Position numbers and translations under genes: made by a program. Below are positions 56,560-64,000 of a stretch of DNA of 64,000 bases, in pieces (the stretch's first letter is position 1; each line of letters starts with the position of its first letter). Source of the stretch: Neoasaia chiangmaiensis (lineage in GTDB: Bacteria; Pseudomonadota; Alphaproteobacteria; Acetobacterales; Acetobacteraceae); assembly GCF_002005465.1 (NCBI RefSeq), contig NZ_CP014691.1:2382501-2446500 (forward strand), in the 5' to 3' direction. The notes under the pieces were generated by a model that was given only the letters and a program-made list of their open reading frames with translations, was not told the origin of the DNA and ran no database searches.

Positions 56560-58302
56560 GTGTCGAGCCTGGCAAAACTACAATCGGCCAAATCGCTTGA
56601 CGAGCTGGCCGCGATCCTAGGGTATAAGCCAGCAGCACTTGCTTATCTCCTTTATCATCTACCCACCGCGCGGAAATACACCACCTTCACTATCCCCAAA
56701 CGCGACGGTACTCCGCGCGACATTCTGGCGCCGACGCCAAAATTGAAGTTGCTCCAGCGCCGTCTCGCCAATGTCCTCTATCTGGCGCTGGCGGATATCG
56801 ACAAAGCGGGTGCGCCTCGCCGACACCTCTCGCATGGCTTTGCCAAACATCTGTCGATCGTCACCAACGCAAACGTCCATAGGCGGCGACGCTATGTGCT
56901 CAACCTCGACCTCAAGGATTTCTTTCCGTCAATTAATTTTGGCCGGGTGCGTGGTATGTTCATCAAGGACAAGCGCTTCGCGCTCGACCCAAAAATCGCG
57001 ACCCTGATCGCGCAGATTGCCTGTCATAACAACGTGCTGCCGCAGGGCAGCCCATGTTCTCCGGTCATCTCAAATGTCATCGGCCATCTACTCGACATTC
57101 GGCTGGTCCGCCTCGCCAAGGCACAGAAATGCACATATTCCCGCTATGCTGATGACATCACCTTCTCCACGAACGCTAAGTTGTTCCCTGCCGATATGGC
57201 CGCTCTGGTCGCTGGAACGGAGCATGAATGGACGCTAGGCGCGGCGCTGATCGAGGAGATCGACAAAGCCGGCTTCGCAATCAATCCGGTCAAGACACGG
57301 ATGCAATACCGTGGATCGCGTCAGGTAACGACCGGCCTTCTAGTCAACGAAAAGCCAAATATCCTCCCGGAATATTATCGCCCTGTCAGGGCGATGTGTT
57401 GGTCTCTATTCAACAACGGCAGCTACTATCGTGTGGTCCCTGCCACTTTGGCGGGCGGCAAACCAGGTGATCCCGATGTGCAGGAACCAGCAACCTCGCT
57501 CGCGCCGCTGCAAGGGATGCTCGGCCACATCTATCATGTGCGCGATCAGATCGACCAACGGTCTTCTGCTGAAAAGAAGAAAGAGACGACGGCCACCGCG
57601 ACACGTAAGCTCTACCACCGGTTTCTATTCTATCGAAACTTTATTGTGGCGCCCAAGCCTCTTATCATCCCCGAGGGCAAGACTGACTCGATCTATCTCC
57701 AGGCAGCGATAGAAAAGCTCATCGCCTATCATCCGCAGCTCGGCCGCATGGACAAAGGTAAGTTCAAGTCTGCACTCAAATTCATGAATTTTTCGAGTAC
57801 AGTGCATGCCGTGCTTCAGCTCGGCAGCGGATCTGGAGATCTATTTCACTTCATAAGGAAGTATCATGAACTACTAAAGCATTACCATCATAGGCCTTTG
57901 CCCAACCCGGTGATCGTACTGATTGACAATGACGACGGTGCCAAGGAGATTTTCGGGGCTGCTAAGGGACTTGGCGCTATAGGGATTTCACTCACGTCCA
58001 CAGATGCCTTCTATCGGCTCGGCCCCAATTTGTATCTCATCAAAACCCCGGAGACTGGCCCAAAGGGTAAGAGTTGTATCGAAGATCTATTCGATCCAAC
58101 GCTCCTGAAAGCAGAAATCGACGGTAAGAAATTTGACGTCAATAAAAAGCATGGTGAACCTGGAAAATATGGGAAGCAGATATTTGCTGAGAAAGTTGTG
58201 CGACCGAAGAAGGATATTATAGACTTTTCAAAATTTTCCGGGTTGCTTGATCGCATTGTATCGGCTCTCGATGACTACACAGCAAGCCCACCGCCACCTT
58301 GA
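56560..58302 (+). CDS. Retron reverse transcriptase fused to a TOPRIM domain
   Basis: A protein of 580 residues. Retron reverse-transcriptase landmarks in order are NANVH (the NAxxH motif, 103-107), LDLKDFFPSI with the first catalytic Asp (116-125), QGSPCSPVISN (162-172), YADD (196-199) and QVTTGL near 255-260 (VTG-type motif that reads the RNA). From about 365 a TOPRIM nuclease domain follows: LIIPEGKTDSIYL with the Glu at 372 and VIVLIDNDDG with the DxD at 456-458. This fusion is the architecture of retron Ec67, classed as type I-C to my knowledge. GTG 56560 has AAGGA six bases upstream. The last quarter is AT-richer than its neighbours, suggesting transfer. Expected role: makes msDNA and acts in anti-phage defence. 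Confidence 0.95.
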   Translation: MSSLAKLQSAKSLDELAAILGYKPAALAYLLYHLPTARKYTTFTIPKRDGTPRDILAPTPKLKLLQRRLANVLYLALADIDKAGAPRRHLSHGFAKHLSIVTNANVHRRRRYVLNLDLKDFFPSINFGRVRGMFIKDKRFALDPKIATLIAQIACHNNVLPQGSPCSPVISNVIGHLLDIRLVRLAKAQKCTYSRYADDITFSTNAKLFPADMAALVAGTEHEWTLGAALIEEIDKAGFAINPVKTRMQYRGSRQVTTGLLVNEKPNILPEYYRPVRAMCWSLFNNGSYYRVVPATLAGGKPGDPDVQEPATSLAPLQGMLGHIYHVRDQIDQRSSAEKKKETTATATRKLYHRFLFYRNFIVAPKPLIIPEGKTDSIYLQAAIEKLIAYHPQLGRMDKGKFKSALKFMNFSSTVHAVLQLGSGSGDLFHFIRKYHELLKHYHHRPLPNPVIVLIDNDDGAKEIFGAAKGLGAIGISLTSTDAFYRLGPNLYLIKTPETGPKGKSCIEDLFDPTLLKAEIDGKKFDVNKKHGEPGKYGKQIFAEKVVRPKKDIIDFSKFSGLLDRIVSALDDYTASPPPP

Positions 58303-58640
58303 GCGGCCAGGCCGGTTTCCCCCCTGTACTGCCTATCCGCTCAAGGAATATGAAGCAGACAGGCGGGATACGCCGTCATGTCAGTCATTCAGGCGGTTGG
58401 GAGAGCTTCCCGAAAGCTGACATGAATCATCCGATGCTCTACCGGAAAAGGCGGATAGCGGACTTGTGCGCGCATTCTATCCAGTCGAGGTTCGAATCTC
58501 GGCGGACGGGCCGAGAACGGTGAAGATGGGCGGTATTCCTACGCCATAGCCACCTGAGGCACGCCAAGCCTCTCCTATGCTGTGGCCCTAATCGAACAGA
58601 TACAATTGGTACGTTCTCGGTTCGGTTTTCCAAGATGAGG
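58303..58640. other. Region between the retron and the DUF3732 remnant
   Basis: No gene in 338 bases. It contains the right copy of the flanking repeat (58321-58396) and a hairpin-forming AGCTTCCCGAAAGCT at 58406-58420. At about 58487-58510 lies a tRNA-T-arm-like GAGGTTCGAATCTCGG, the sort of sequence left by integration at a tRNA gene; no complete tRNA can be folded around it. Confidence 0.5.
58321..58396 (+). repeat. Right flanking repeat of the retron locus
   Basis: This is the partner of the repeat at 56091-56153: CCCCTGT, then GACAGGCGG, four bases, CGCC, TCAT, and a final CAGGCGG in the same order. It begins 19 bases after the reverse-transcriptase stop codon. Confidence 0.5.
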
Positions 58641-60200
58641 TTAAGCTCGGGCGTCGATCCAGCTTTGCGGCACCAGCCCTTGTCCTCTCCAACGAGCGAC
58701 GACGGCATCGGCGAACCATTTGTCCCGCAGATCAGCATGATCGGTCACAATCACCTGGAAATTCGGCGCCAGTTCGACCGCCACCTCAAACATCAGCTTG
58801 AAAAGTTTGAACACGGCCTCGCGATCCGCGTCCGGAAGATCCGACAAGTCTCCGGCGCGATCCTGCTCCGCCGGATAATGAGCCTGCGAAGGCTGGTCGA
58901 AGAAGATGAAGCCGGGGACGGGACGATTCTTCTGCCGGAACCAGCGATGCAGCGCGAGATGTGCGAGCACGTGATAGCCTACCCAGTTCTCGCCGCTCCC
59001 CATGCGGAATAGCGGGACTGGGCCATCGAGCGTATCGGCGACGACCGCGAGCTGCCGGATATCCAGCCGCAGGCGGCTACCACTATGCTCCAAGTCTAGC
59101 TTTTCTGAATCCCGCGTCATGTAGTCGCCGATCAGATTGAGAGTCGAGGTCAATCGCTCAGCGGTATTCTCTGGGTCGACAAGCTTCTCGAGCGCTTCAA
59201 CGCGTTTGCGCGCCGCGTCCAATTCGTCGACCGACGTCGTCGCGGCTGGCGGAGGCGGCAAGGTTTCTAGGAAATAGGCAATGCGGCCCATCGTCCGAGC
59301 GAGGCGAAGCTGGCTGTCCCGCTCCGTTCGAAAGGCGTCGTCCTGTTTGGCCAGCGCGTCGATCTGGCCTTGGTTATGCTTGAGTGCATCCTCGACGTCG
59401 TTCTGCTTCGCGACCAGTTCGCCCTGGGCTTCCTGCAGACGGGGTACCTCTCGCCGGACCTGGCTCAGTTGTTCGTCGATCCCGCTCAAGGTTTTATGCA
59501 TCTCGGCTACCAATGGGACATGCAGATCGGTCGATCCGCACAAGGCGCAGGTCTCCACGTCACCCTTGGCGACCAACCCGAGGGTCGCCAGCCTGGCGCG
59601 CTGCTCATCAGCTTCGTGCGCAAAGCCTCCGGCCACATCTTCGACATGCCTGATCTGGCGAAGCCGTTCTTTCAGGACTCCAAGCTCACGCCGCAACGAC
59701 GTTCGCTCGCGCCGAAGGATCGCGATCGGTTCGGTCGAGTCCGGTGGGACTGGGACTTCCTGGATCACCGGGTTGATGGCACGAAGGCCGCTGAGAGCTA
59801 TGTCCTGCGCCGGTGGTTGTCCTGGAGGGATCAGACCAACGGATTGCGCCTCGCGGAACATTTCTTCCGTACGTGCGCCAGAGAGATTGGCGAGTTGCTC
59901 GCGCTCCCCAGCGAGCTTCTGCAGCTTCCTCAGCTCTTTCCGCTCAAGATCGAGCTGTACCTTCCGCCGTAGCAGATCCTCGTCGATCGCGCCGAGAAAG
60001 TAAGGGAGCACGTCCTTGATCGTTTGCGGCAGGAAGGGCTCGCTCTGACGGTGAAACAGTATCTTCCGACTATCGATCTCGTCTTGATCCTGGATACAGA
60101 ACATCAAGGCGTGGCGGATGTTGGCTGCAATCGGCCATGCCATATCGGCATTCTGTATCTGGACGGATTTCATCTCGATATCCTTCGTTCTGCTTTGCAG
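58641..60200 (-). pseudogene. 5'-truncated DUF3732 (SMC-like ATPase) gene
   Basis: About 510 residues of a Rad50/SMC-type protein of the DUF3732 family. Present are NADMAWPIAANIRHALMFC and LFHRQSEPFLPQTIKDVLPYF, two long coiled-coil arms joined by a hook with CALCG (Zn-hook-like CxxC), a signature-like SGENWVGYHVLAHLALH, and Walker B FIFFDQPSQAHYP. The N-terminal Walker A domain is missing: the frame has no start that fits and runs into the neighbouring hydrolase gene at about 60206. DUF3732 proteins occur in multi-component conflict (ABC-3C-type) systems, so this is probably a dead defence gene beside the retron. Confidence 0.75.
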
Positions 60201-60205
60201 GCTCG

Positions 60206-61123
60206 TTACGCCAGCTTGGCCTGAAAGAACGGCGCGAGCACGGAAACGGCTTCGGTCACGAAGGCTTTTCCATCGTAGAGATCCATGTGATTGGCGCCTT
60301 TCACGATATGGACCGACTTGTCCGCACTGGCAGCGCGGTCATACAGATCGTCACTCATCCATTTGCTGCCCGCGTCGCTGCCGACGACGATCTGGATCGG
60401 TTGCGTCAGATAGGTTTCGGCCATGTGATAGGCATCATAGGTGACAATCTGGTTCAGGCTCCGCAACGTAGCAAAGCCCGGCGCGGTCGCGCATTCGGCG
60501 CGGGGCGTGTGATAATACTCCCAGGCCTGACGCAGCTCCTCGTTCGGCGCATCTTTCTCCGTCAGCGGCGCGAGTGGCATGGTGGCGTAACCGTTGCCTG
60601 CGGCATCTGCGGTGCGGGCATTGGACCCGGCTTCGATCAGCGGAAGCGCGTCGATCGAACGCACCGAATTGTCCCAGCCATTGCGGAACATGGAGCCGAT
60701 ATTGACTGCGCTGACGGTGCCGATTGCCTTGATGCGACGGTCCTGAATGGCGGCATTGGCCGTATAGCCCGCGCCCGCACAGATGCCCATCGCGCCGATG
60801 CGGTTCTGGTCGATGTAGGGCAGCGTCGTCAGATGGTCGATAACGGCGCTGACGTCTTCCGTACTGACGTAGGGGTTTTCAAGCTGGCGTGGCTCACCGC
60901 CGCTTTCACCCTGACAGGACCGGTCGAACGCAATGGTGACAAAGCCCTGTTCCGCGAGTTTCTGCGCGTAGGTGCCAGCCGTCTGCTCCTTCACGCCGCC
61001 GCCAGGGTGGGAGACGACAATGGCAGGCCATTTTTTCGCCTCGTCGAAGCCATTGGGGAAATTGATTACGGCAGACATGGTGATTGTGGGGTTGTTCGAA
61101 TTGGTAAAGCTGATCTTGCCCAT
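60206..61123 (-). CDS. Alpha/beta hydrolase (YcjY / dienelactone-hydrolase-like)
   Basis: A hydrolase of 305 residues. It has IVVSHPGGGVKEQT (oxyanion), the nucleophile elbow AMGICAGAGYTAN with Cys in the nucleophile position, VVGSDAGSKW near the acid residue and the His in KGANHMDLYDG. The Cys nucleophile is typical of the YcjY/DLH-related group whose substrates are poorly known. ATG 61123 is preceded by AGGAGA with about eight bases of spacing, better than the ATG 24 bases upstream. It is divergent from the LysR fragment at 61217, a classic regulator-target pair before that gene was broken. Confidence 0.87.
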   Translation of the reverse strand: MGKISFTNSNNPTITMSAVINFPNGFDEAKKWPAIVVSHPGGGVKEQTAGTYAQKLAEQGFVTIAFDRSCQGESGGEPRQLENPYVSTEDVSAVIDHLTTLPYIDQNRIGAMGICAGAGYTANAAIQDRRIKAIGTVSAVNIGSMFRNGWDNSVRSIDALPLIEAGSNARTADAAGNGYATMPLAPLTEKDAPNEELRQAWEYYHTPRAECATAPGFATLRSLNQIVTYDAYHMAETYLTQPIQIVVGSDAGSKWMSDDLYDRAASADKSVHIVKGANHMDLYDGKAFVTEAVSVLAPFFQAKLA

Positions 61124-61216
61124 GGCTTTGTCTCCTGTTGATGACATCAGGATAAGACAGGTGCATTGTGTGGATTAGAGAGATAATTTGTCATGGCCCT
61201 ATCACTGGAGTGATCA

Positions 61217-61706
61217 ATGAGGCGGGATGAAATCGCCGATCTGGCAGCTTTCGTCGTGGTGGCCGAGGAAGGCAGCTTCACCAAGGCGGCCCGTCGTCTT
61301 GGCATTGCACAGTCCGGTCTGAGCCAGATCGTGCGGCGGACGGAAGAACGGCTGGGCATGCGCCTGCTGTCACGCACCACCCGCAGCGTGGCACCGACGG
61401 AAGCGGGCGAGCGGCTGCTCGCGACACTTGGCCCCATGCTGCATGATCTGGACGCGGCGGTGGCCTCTCTGGGTGATTTGCGGGACCGTCCATCGGGCAC
61501 CATCCGGGTGACGACCGTGGAACATGCGGCGAAAACCATTCTCCTTCCCGGCGTGAAGCAGCTTCTGCGAGACAATCCCGATATCCGCGTGGACGTGACC
61601 ATCGATTACGGACTGGCGGATGTGGTGGCAGATCGCTTCGACGCTGGCATCCGGTTGGGCGGCGAGATTGCGAAAGACATGATCGCTGTACGGATCGGTC
61701 CGGATA
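61217..61706 (+). pseudogene. LysR-family regulator, 3'-truncated
   Basis: The N-terminal helix-turn-helix (FVVVAEEGSFTKAARRLGIAQSGLSQIVRRTEE) and the first lobe of the effector domain are intact up to AVRIGPDMP at about residue 163. The sequence then switches to a luciferase-like monooxygenase. About 130 residues of effector domain are missing. The fused frame continues to 61867 without matching the family. It is divergent from the hydrolase gene at 60206-61123, which it probably once controlled. Confidence 0.8.
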
Positions 61707-62061
61707 TGCCATGCTGGCCGTCAATGCGATTATTGGAGATACACCAGCCGAGGCGCAGCATGCAGCGACTTCACTGGAGCAACATTTTGTTGCGCTGCGT
61801 CGAGGGCGTCCGACGCAATTTCCAGCATCTCGCGCTGTTTCGTGGAGCGAACCGGAACAGGCTCTGATCGACAGAACCCTGCGTTATACGTTTACAGGAA
61901 CGGCAGATGTCGTGGCTGCAGGCATTTCCGCTTTCATAAAACAGCATCAGCCTGACGAACTCATGATTGGTGCGCCTCTCTTCTCACAGGTCGCGAGGCG
62001 GGCAACTCTTGCCGGCATTGCGCAGAAGCTGATAAATCATCAGTCAGTGGAAGTTTCGTGA
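61707..62061 (+). pseudogene. 3' fragment of a luciferase-like flavin monooxygenase
   Basis: About 117 residues from the C-terminal end of an LLM-class flavin-dependent oxidoreductase: LAVNAIIGDTPAEAQHAATSLEQHFVALRRG, then DELMIGAPLFSQVARRATLAGIAQ. This is the tail seen in MsnO8-type proteins. The TIM-barrel core and flavin site are absent. It begins exactly where the LysR fragment ends, so one deletion fused the two. Its last 18 bases overlap the end of the convergent dnaE2 gene. Confidence 0.78.
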
Positions 62062-63999
62062 CTTTACCACCAGATGTTCGGATCTGGAGTCCTGTAGTTC
62101 TAAACCAATGTCTTGCAAGGAGCGGTTCCCGACATCCGCCAGCAATCCCGATAGGTCCCTGATCTCCTTCGCCACCAGATGCACGACCTCGCCCTCCCTC
62201 TGCAGCATGCCTTTTACGGCCAGCATCTGTCCGCCCAATATCATCCGTCGGTTCGCATCGAATAGATCCGGCCAGATGATGACGTTCATGTTGGCCGTCT
62301 CATCCTCCAGCGTCATGAACACCACGCCTTCGGCTGAGCCGGGGCGTTGCCGAACCAGCACTAGCCCAGCGACAGTCAGGCGCTTTCCATCCTTTGCCGC
62401 CAGCGCCTGCCGACAGGTGACGATGCCCTGTGCCAGCAGATCACCCCGCAGAAAAGTCAGCGGATGATCCCGCAGGCTCAGGCCAAGCCGGTTGTAATCG
62501 CGCACCACTTCCGCCCCGTCGTGCATGGGCTGCAGCAGCACATCCGGCTCCTCCGCTTCCCGCGTTACCTGGGCTGCCGCGAACAGCGGCAGCGGTTCGT
62601 CCCGTAGCGCCTTGATTGCCCACTGCGCCTCGCGCCGTGGCAACCCGAGCGAAGGCCGGAACGCATCCGCTTCTGCCAGATGGGTCAGTGCTGTCGCCTT
62701 CACGCCAACCCGACGCCACAGATCATCGATCGAGGTAAACGTGCGCGAGGTCCGTGCGGCAACAATTCGGGCCGCATCGTCATTGGCCAGCCCCTTGACC
62801 AGACTCATACCCAGTCGCACGGCGAACATCCCGTCTGGTCTTTCCGGCCCTTCCAGTGTGCTGTCCCAGCGCGAGGCATTCACACAAACTGGCCGGATTT
62901 CCACGCCATGTTCCCGCGCATCGCGAACCAGTTGTGCTGGTGCATAAAATCCCATTGGTTGACTGTTCAGAAGCGAGGCCAGAAACACATCCGGATGGGT
63001 GCATTTCATCCAGGACGACGAATAGGCCAGAATGGCGAAACTGGCGGCATGGCTCTCGGGAAATCCGTAAGACCCGAACCCTTCGAGCTGCTGATAGATC
63101 CGTTCTGCAAATTCTTCCGGGTAACCGTTGGCCCGCATGCCTTCGATCAGACGTCTCTGGAACTGTGAGACAGTGCCGGTATTTTTGAACGTCGCCATGG
63201 CCCGACGCAACTGATCGGCCTCAGCGGCAGTAAACCCCGCACAGATCATGGCGACCTGCATCGCCTGCTCCTGAAATAAGGGAATACCCAGTGTTTTCCT
63301 CAGAACCTTTTCCAATTCCCGGGTGGGATAGTTTTCCGGTTCGATCCCTTCGCGCCTTCGGAGATACGGATGCACCATATCGCCCTGAATTGGTCCGGGC
63401 CTTACGATCGCCACTTCAATGACGAGATCGTAGAACACACGCGGTTTGAGCCGTGGTAGCATGGACATCTGGGCGCGGGATTCAATCTGGAAGACGCCAA
63501 TGGTGTCAGCCTTCCTGATCATGGCGTAAGTGCGTGGATCCTCCGCCGGGATGGTCTGAAGGGTGAAGTGCTGATTCTTATGGTCCGCCAGCAGATCCAG
63601 CCCCTTTTTCATGCAAGTCAGCATGCCCATAGCGAGGATATCGACCTTCATGAATTTCAGGACGTCGATATCGTCCTTGTCCCACTCGATGATCTGGCGC
63701 TGCTCCATCGATGCAGGCTCAATGGGCACAAGCTCATCCAGCCGGTCATGCGTCAGCACAAATCCTCCGGGGTGCTGTGACAGGTGACGAGGTACACCAA
63801 TCAGGCAGCGGGCCAGATCAAGGGTCAGACGGATGCGCCGGTCGGACAAATCAATGCTGCTGTCAGTCAGGGCGTCATCGTCCAGCTTGCGCCCCCAGCC
63901 CTGAATCTGGCCCGACAGTGTGCGGATCAGGTCTTCCGGCAAGCCCATGACCTTGCCGACATCGCGTAAGGCCCCCTTGGCGCGATAGCGGATCACCAC
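62044..63999 (-). CDS. dnaE2: Error-prone DNA polymerase III alpha subunit DnaE2 (C-terminal part)
   Basis: The C-terminal 651 residues of the polymerase used in translesion synthesis with ImuA/ImuB; the 5' part lies outside the window. Visible are the palm block with [27 protein letters not shown] (two catalytic Asp region), [22 protein letters not shown], the helix-hairpin-helix region and the OB-fold ([18 protein letters not shown] with [20 protein letters not shown]). It lacks the tau-binding tail of DnaE1 and ends SRNFH, as DnaE2 proteins do. No frameshift is seen. Confidence 0.94.
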   Translation of the reverse strand: MVIRYRAKGALRDVGKVMGLPEDLIRTLSGQIQGWGRKLDDDALTDSSIDLSDRRIRLTLDLARCLIGVPRHLSQHPGGFVLTHDRLDELVPIEPASMEQRQIIEWDKDDIDVLKFMKVDILAMGMLTCMKKGLDLLADHKNQHFTLQTIPAEDPRTYAMIRKADTIGVFQIESRAQMSMLPRLKPRVFYDLVIEVAIVRPGPIQGDMVHPYLRRREGIEPENYPTRELEKVLRKTLGIPLFQEQAMQVAMICAGFTAAEADQLRRAMATFKNTGTVSQFQRRLIEGMRANGYPEEFAERIYQQLEGFGSYGFPESHAASFAILAYSSSWMKCTHPDVFLASLLNSQPMGFYAPAQLVRDAREHGVEIRPVCVNASRWDSTLEGPERPDGMFAVRLGMSLVKGLANDDAARIVAARTSRTFTSIDDLWRRVGVKATALTHLAEADAFRPSLGLPRREAQWAIKALRDEPLPLFAAAQVTREAEEPDVLLQPMHDGAEVVRDYNRLGLSLRDHPLTFLRGDLLAQGIVTCRQALAAKDGKRLTVAGLVLVRQRPGSAEGVVFMTLEDETANMNVIIWPDLFDANRRMILGGQMLAVKGMLQREGEVVHLVAKEIRDLSGLLADVGNRSLQDIGLELQDSRSEHLVVKSRNFH

Positions 64000-64000
64000 G

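Noticed and set aside
56156-56620. Plus-strand frame of about 154 codons across the retron RNA region
   Set aside because: It runs through the a1/a2 arms and hairpins and past the RT start in another frame, has no ribosome-binding site and matches no family I know. The RNA explains the sequence better.
58440-58515. Possible tRNA gene (GAGGTTCGAATCTCGG)
   Set aside because: Only a T-arm-like hairpin can be formed. The acceptor, D and anticodon stems do not pair, so at most it is a leftover of integration at a tRNA.

Overview
The window comes from the chromosome of an alphaproteobacterium of fairly high GC content. An acetic acid bacterium or close relative (Acetobacteraceae) is my best guess. 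It rests on the 23S-5S-tRNA-fMet operon end, a PutA that lacks its own DNA-binding domain beside an Lrp-type regulator, DnaE2, and many IS5-, IS110- and IS481-type remnants. This placement is inferred; no 16S sequence is present.

Layout. 1-1625: end of an rRNA operon (23S, 5S, tRNA-fMet, terminator). 1.8-3.3 kb: a scrap heap of gene ends (haloperoxidase-type hydrolase, RecD-like helicase, DDE transposase). 3.8-7.5 kb: a TonB receptor and a complete IS481 element. 7.9-24.4 kb: a compact catabolic island. A dihydroorotase/hydantoinase-like enzyme, a hydantoin-type racemase, an N-carbamoyl-D-amino-acid hydrolase, two further hydrolases and an amino-acid-type ABC importer with two binding proteins are encoded beside D-amino-acid aminotransferase, RidA, an ornithine-cyclodeaminase-family reductase, PutA and its Lrp regulator. 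Together they could take a cyclic ureide to a D-amino acid, a keto acid or cyclic imine, proline and glutamate. 24.6-28.3 kb: a TonB receptor with an FAD-linked 2-hydroxyacid dehydrogenase.

28.4-31.4 kb is IS-riddled and holds a broken C5 DNA methyltransferase. 31.4-44.8 kb encodes a tripartite ABC exporter (adaptor, one ATPase, three large duplicated permeases, a TolC-type channel). It is transcribed divergently from its own response regulator and histidine kinase across an array of CGGACA/TGTCCG half-sites. 44.9-56.0 kb holds hydrolases, an unknown 462-residue protein, a PaiB-like protein and a peptide-use module (S9 peptidase, APC permease, AraC regulator, TonB receptor).

56.4-58.3 kb is the most notable locus: a retron of the Ec67 kind. 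A structured non-coding RNA bounded by a perfect 12-bp inverted repeat lies 19 bp upstream of a GTG-started reverse transcriptase fused to a C-terminal TOPRIM domain. Diverged repeat copies flank it. Next to it is a decapitated DUF3732 (SMC-like) gene, so this looks like a partly decayed defence region. The window ends with an esterase-like gene, a LysR/luciferase-monooxygenase deletion scar and the C-terminal part of DnaE2.
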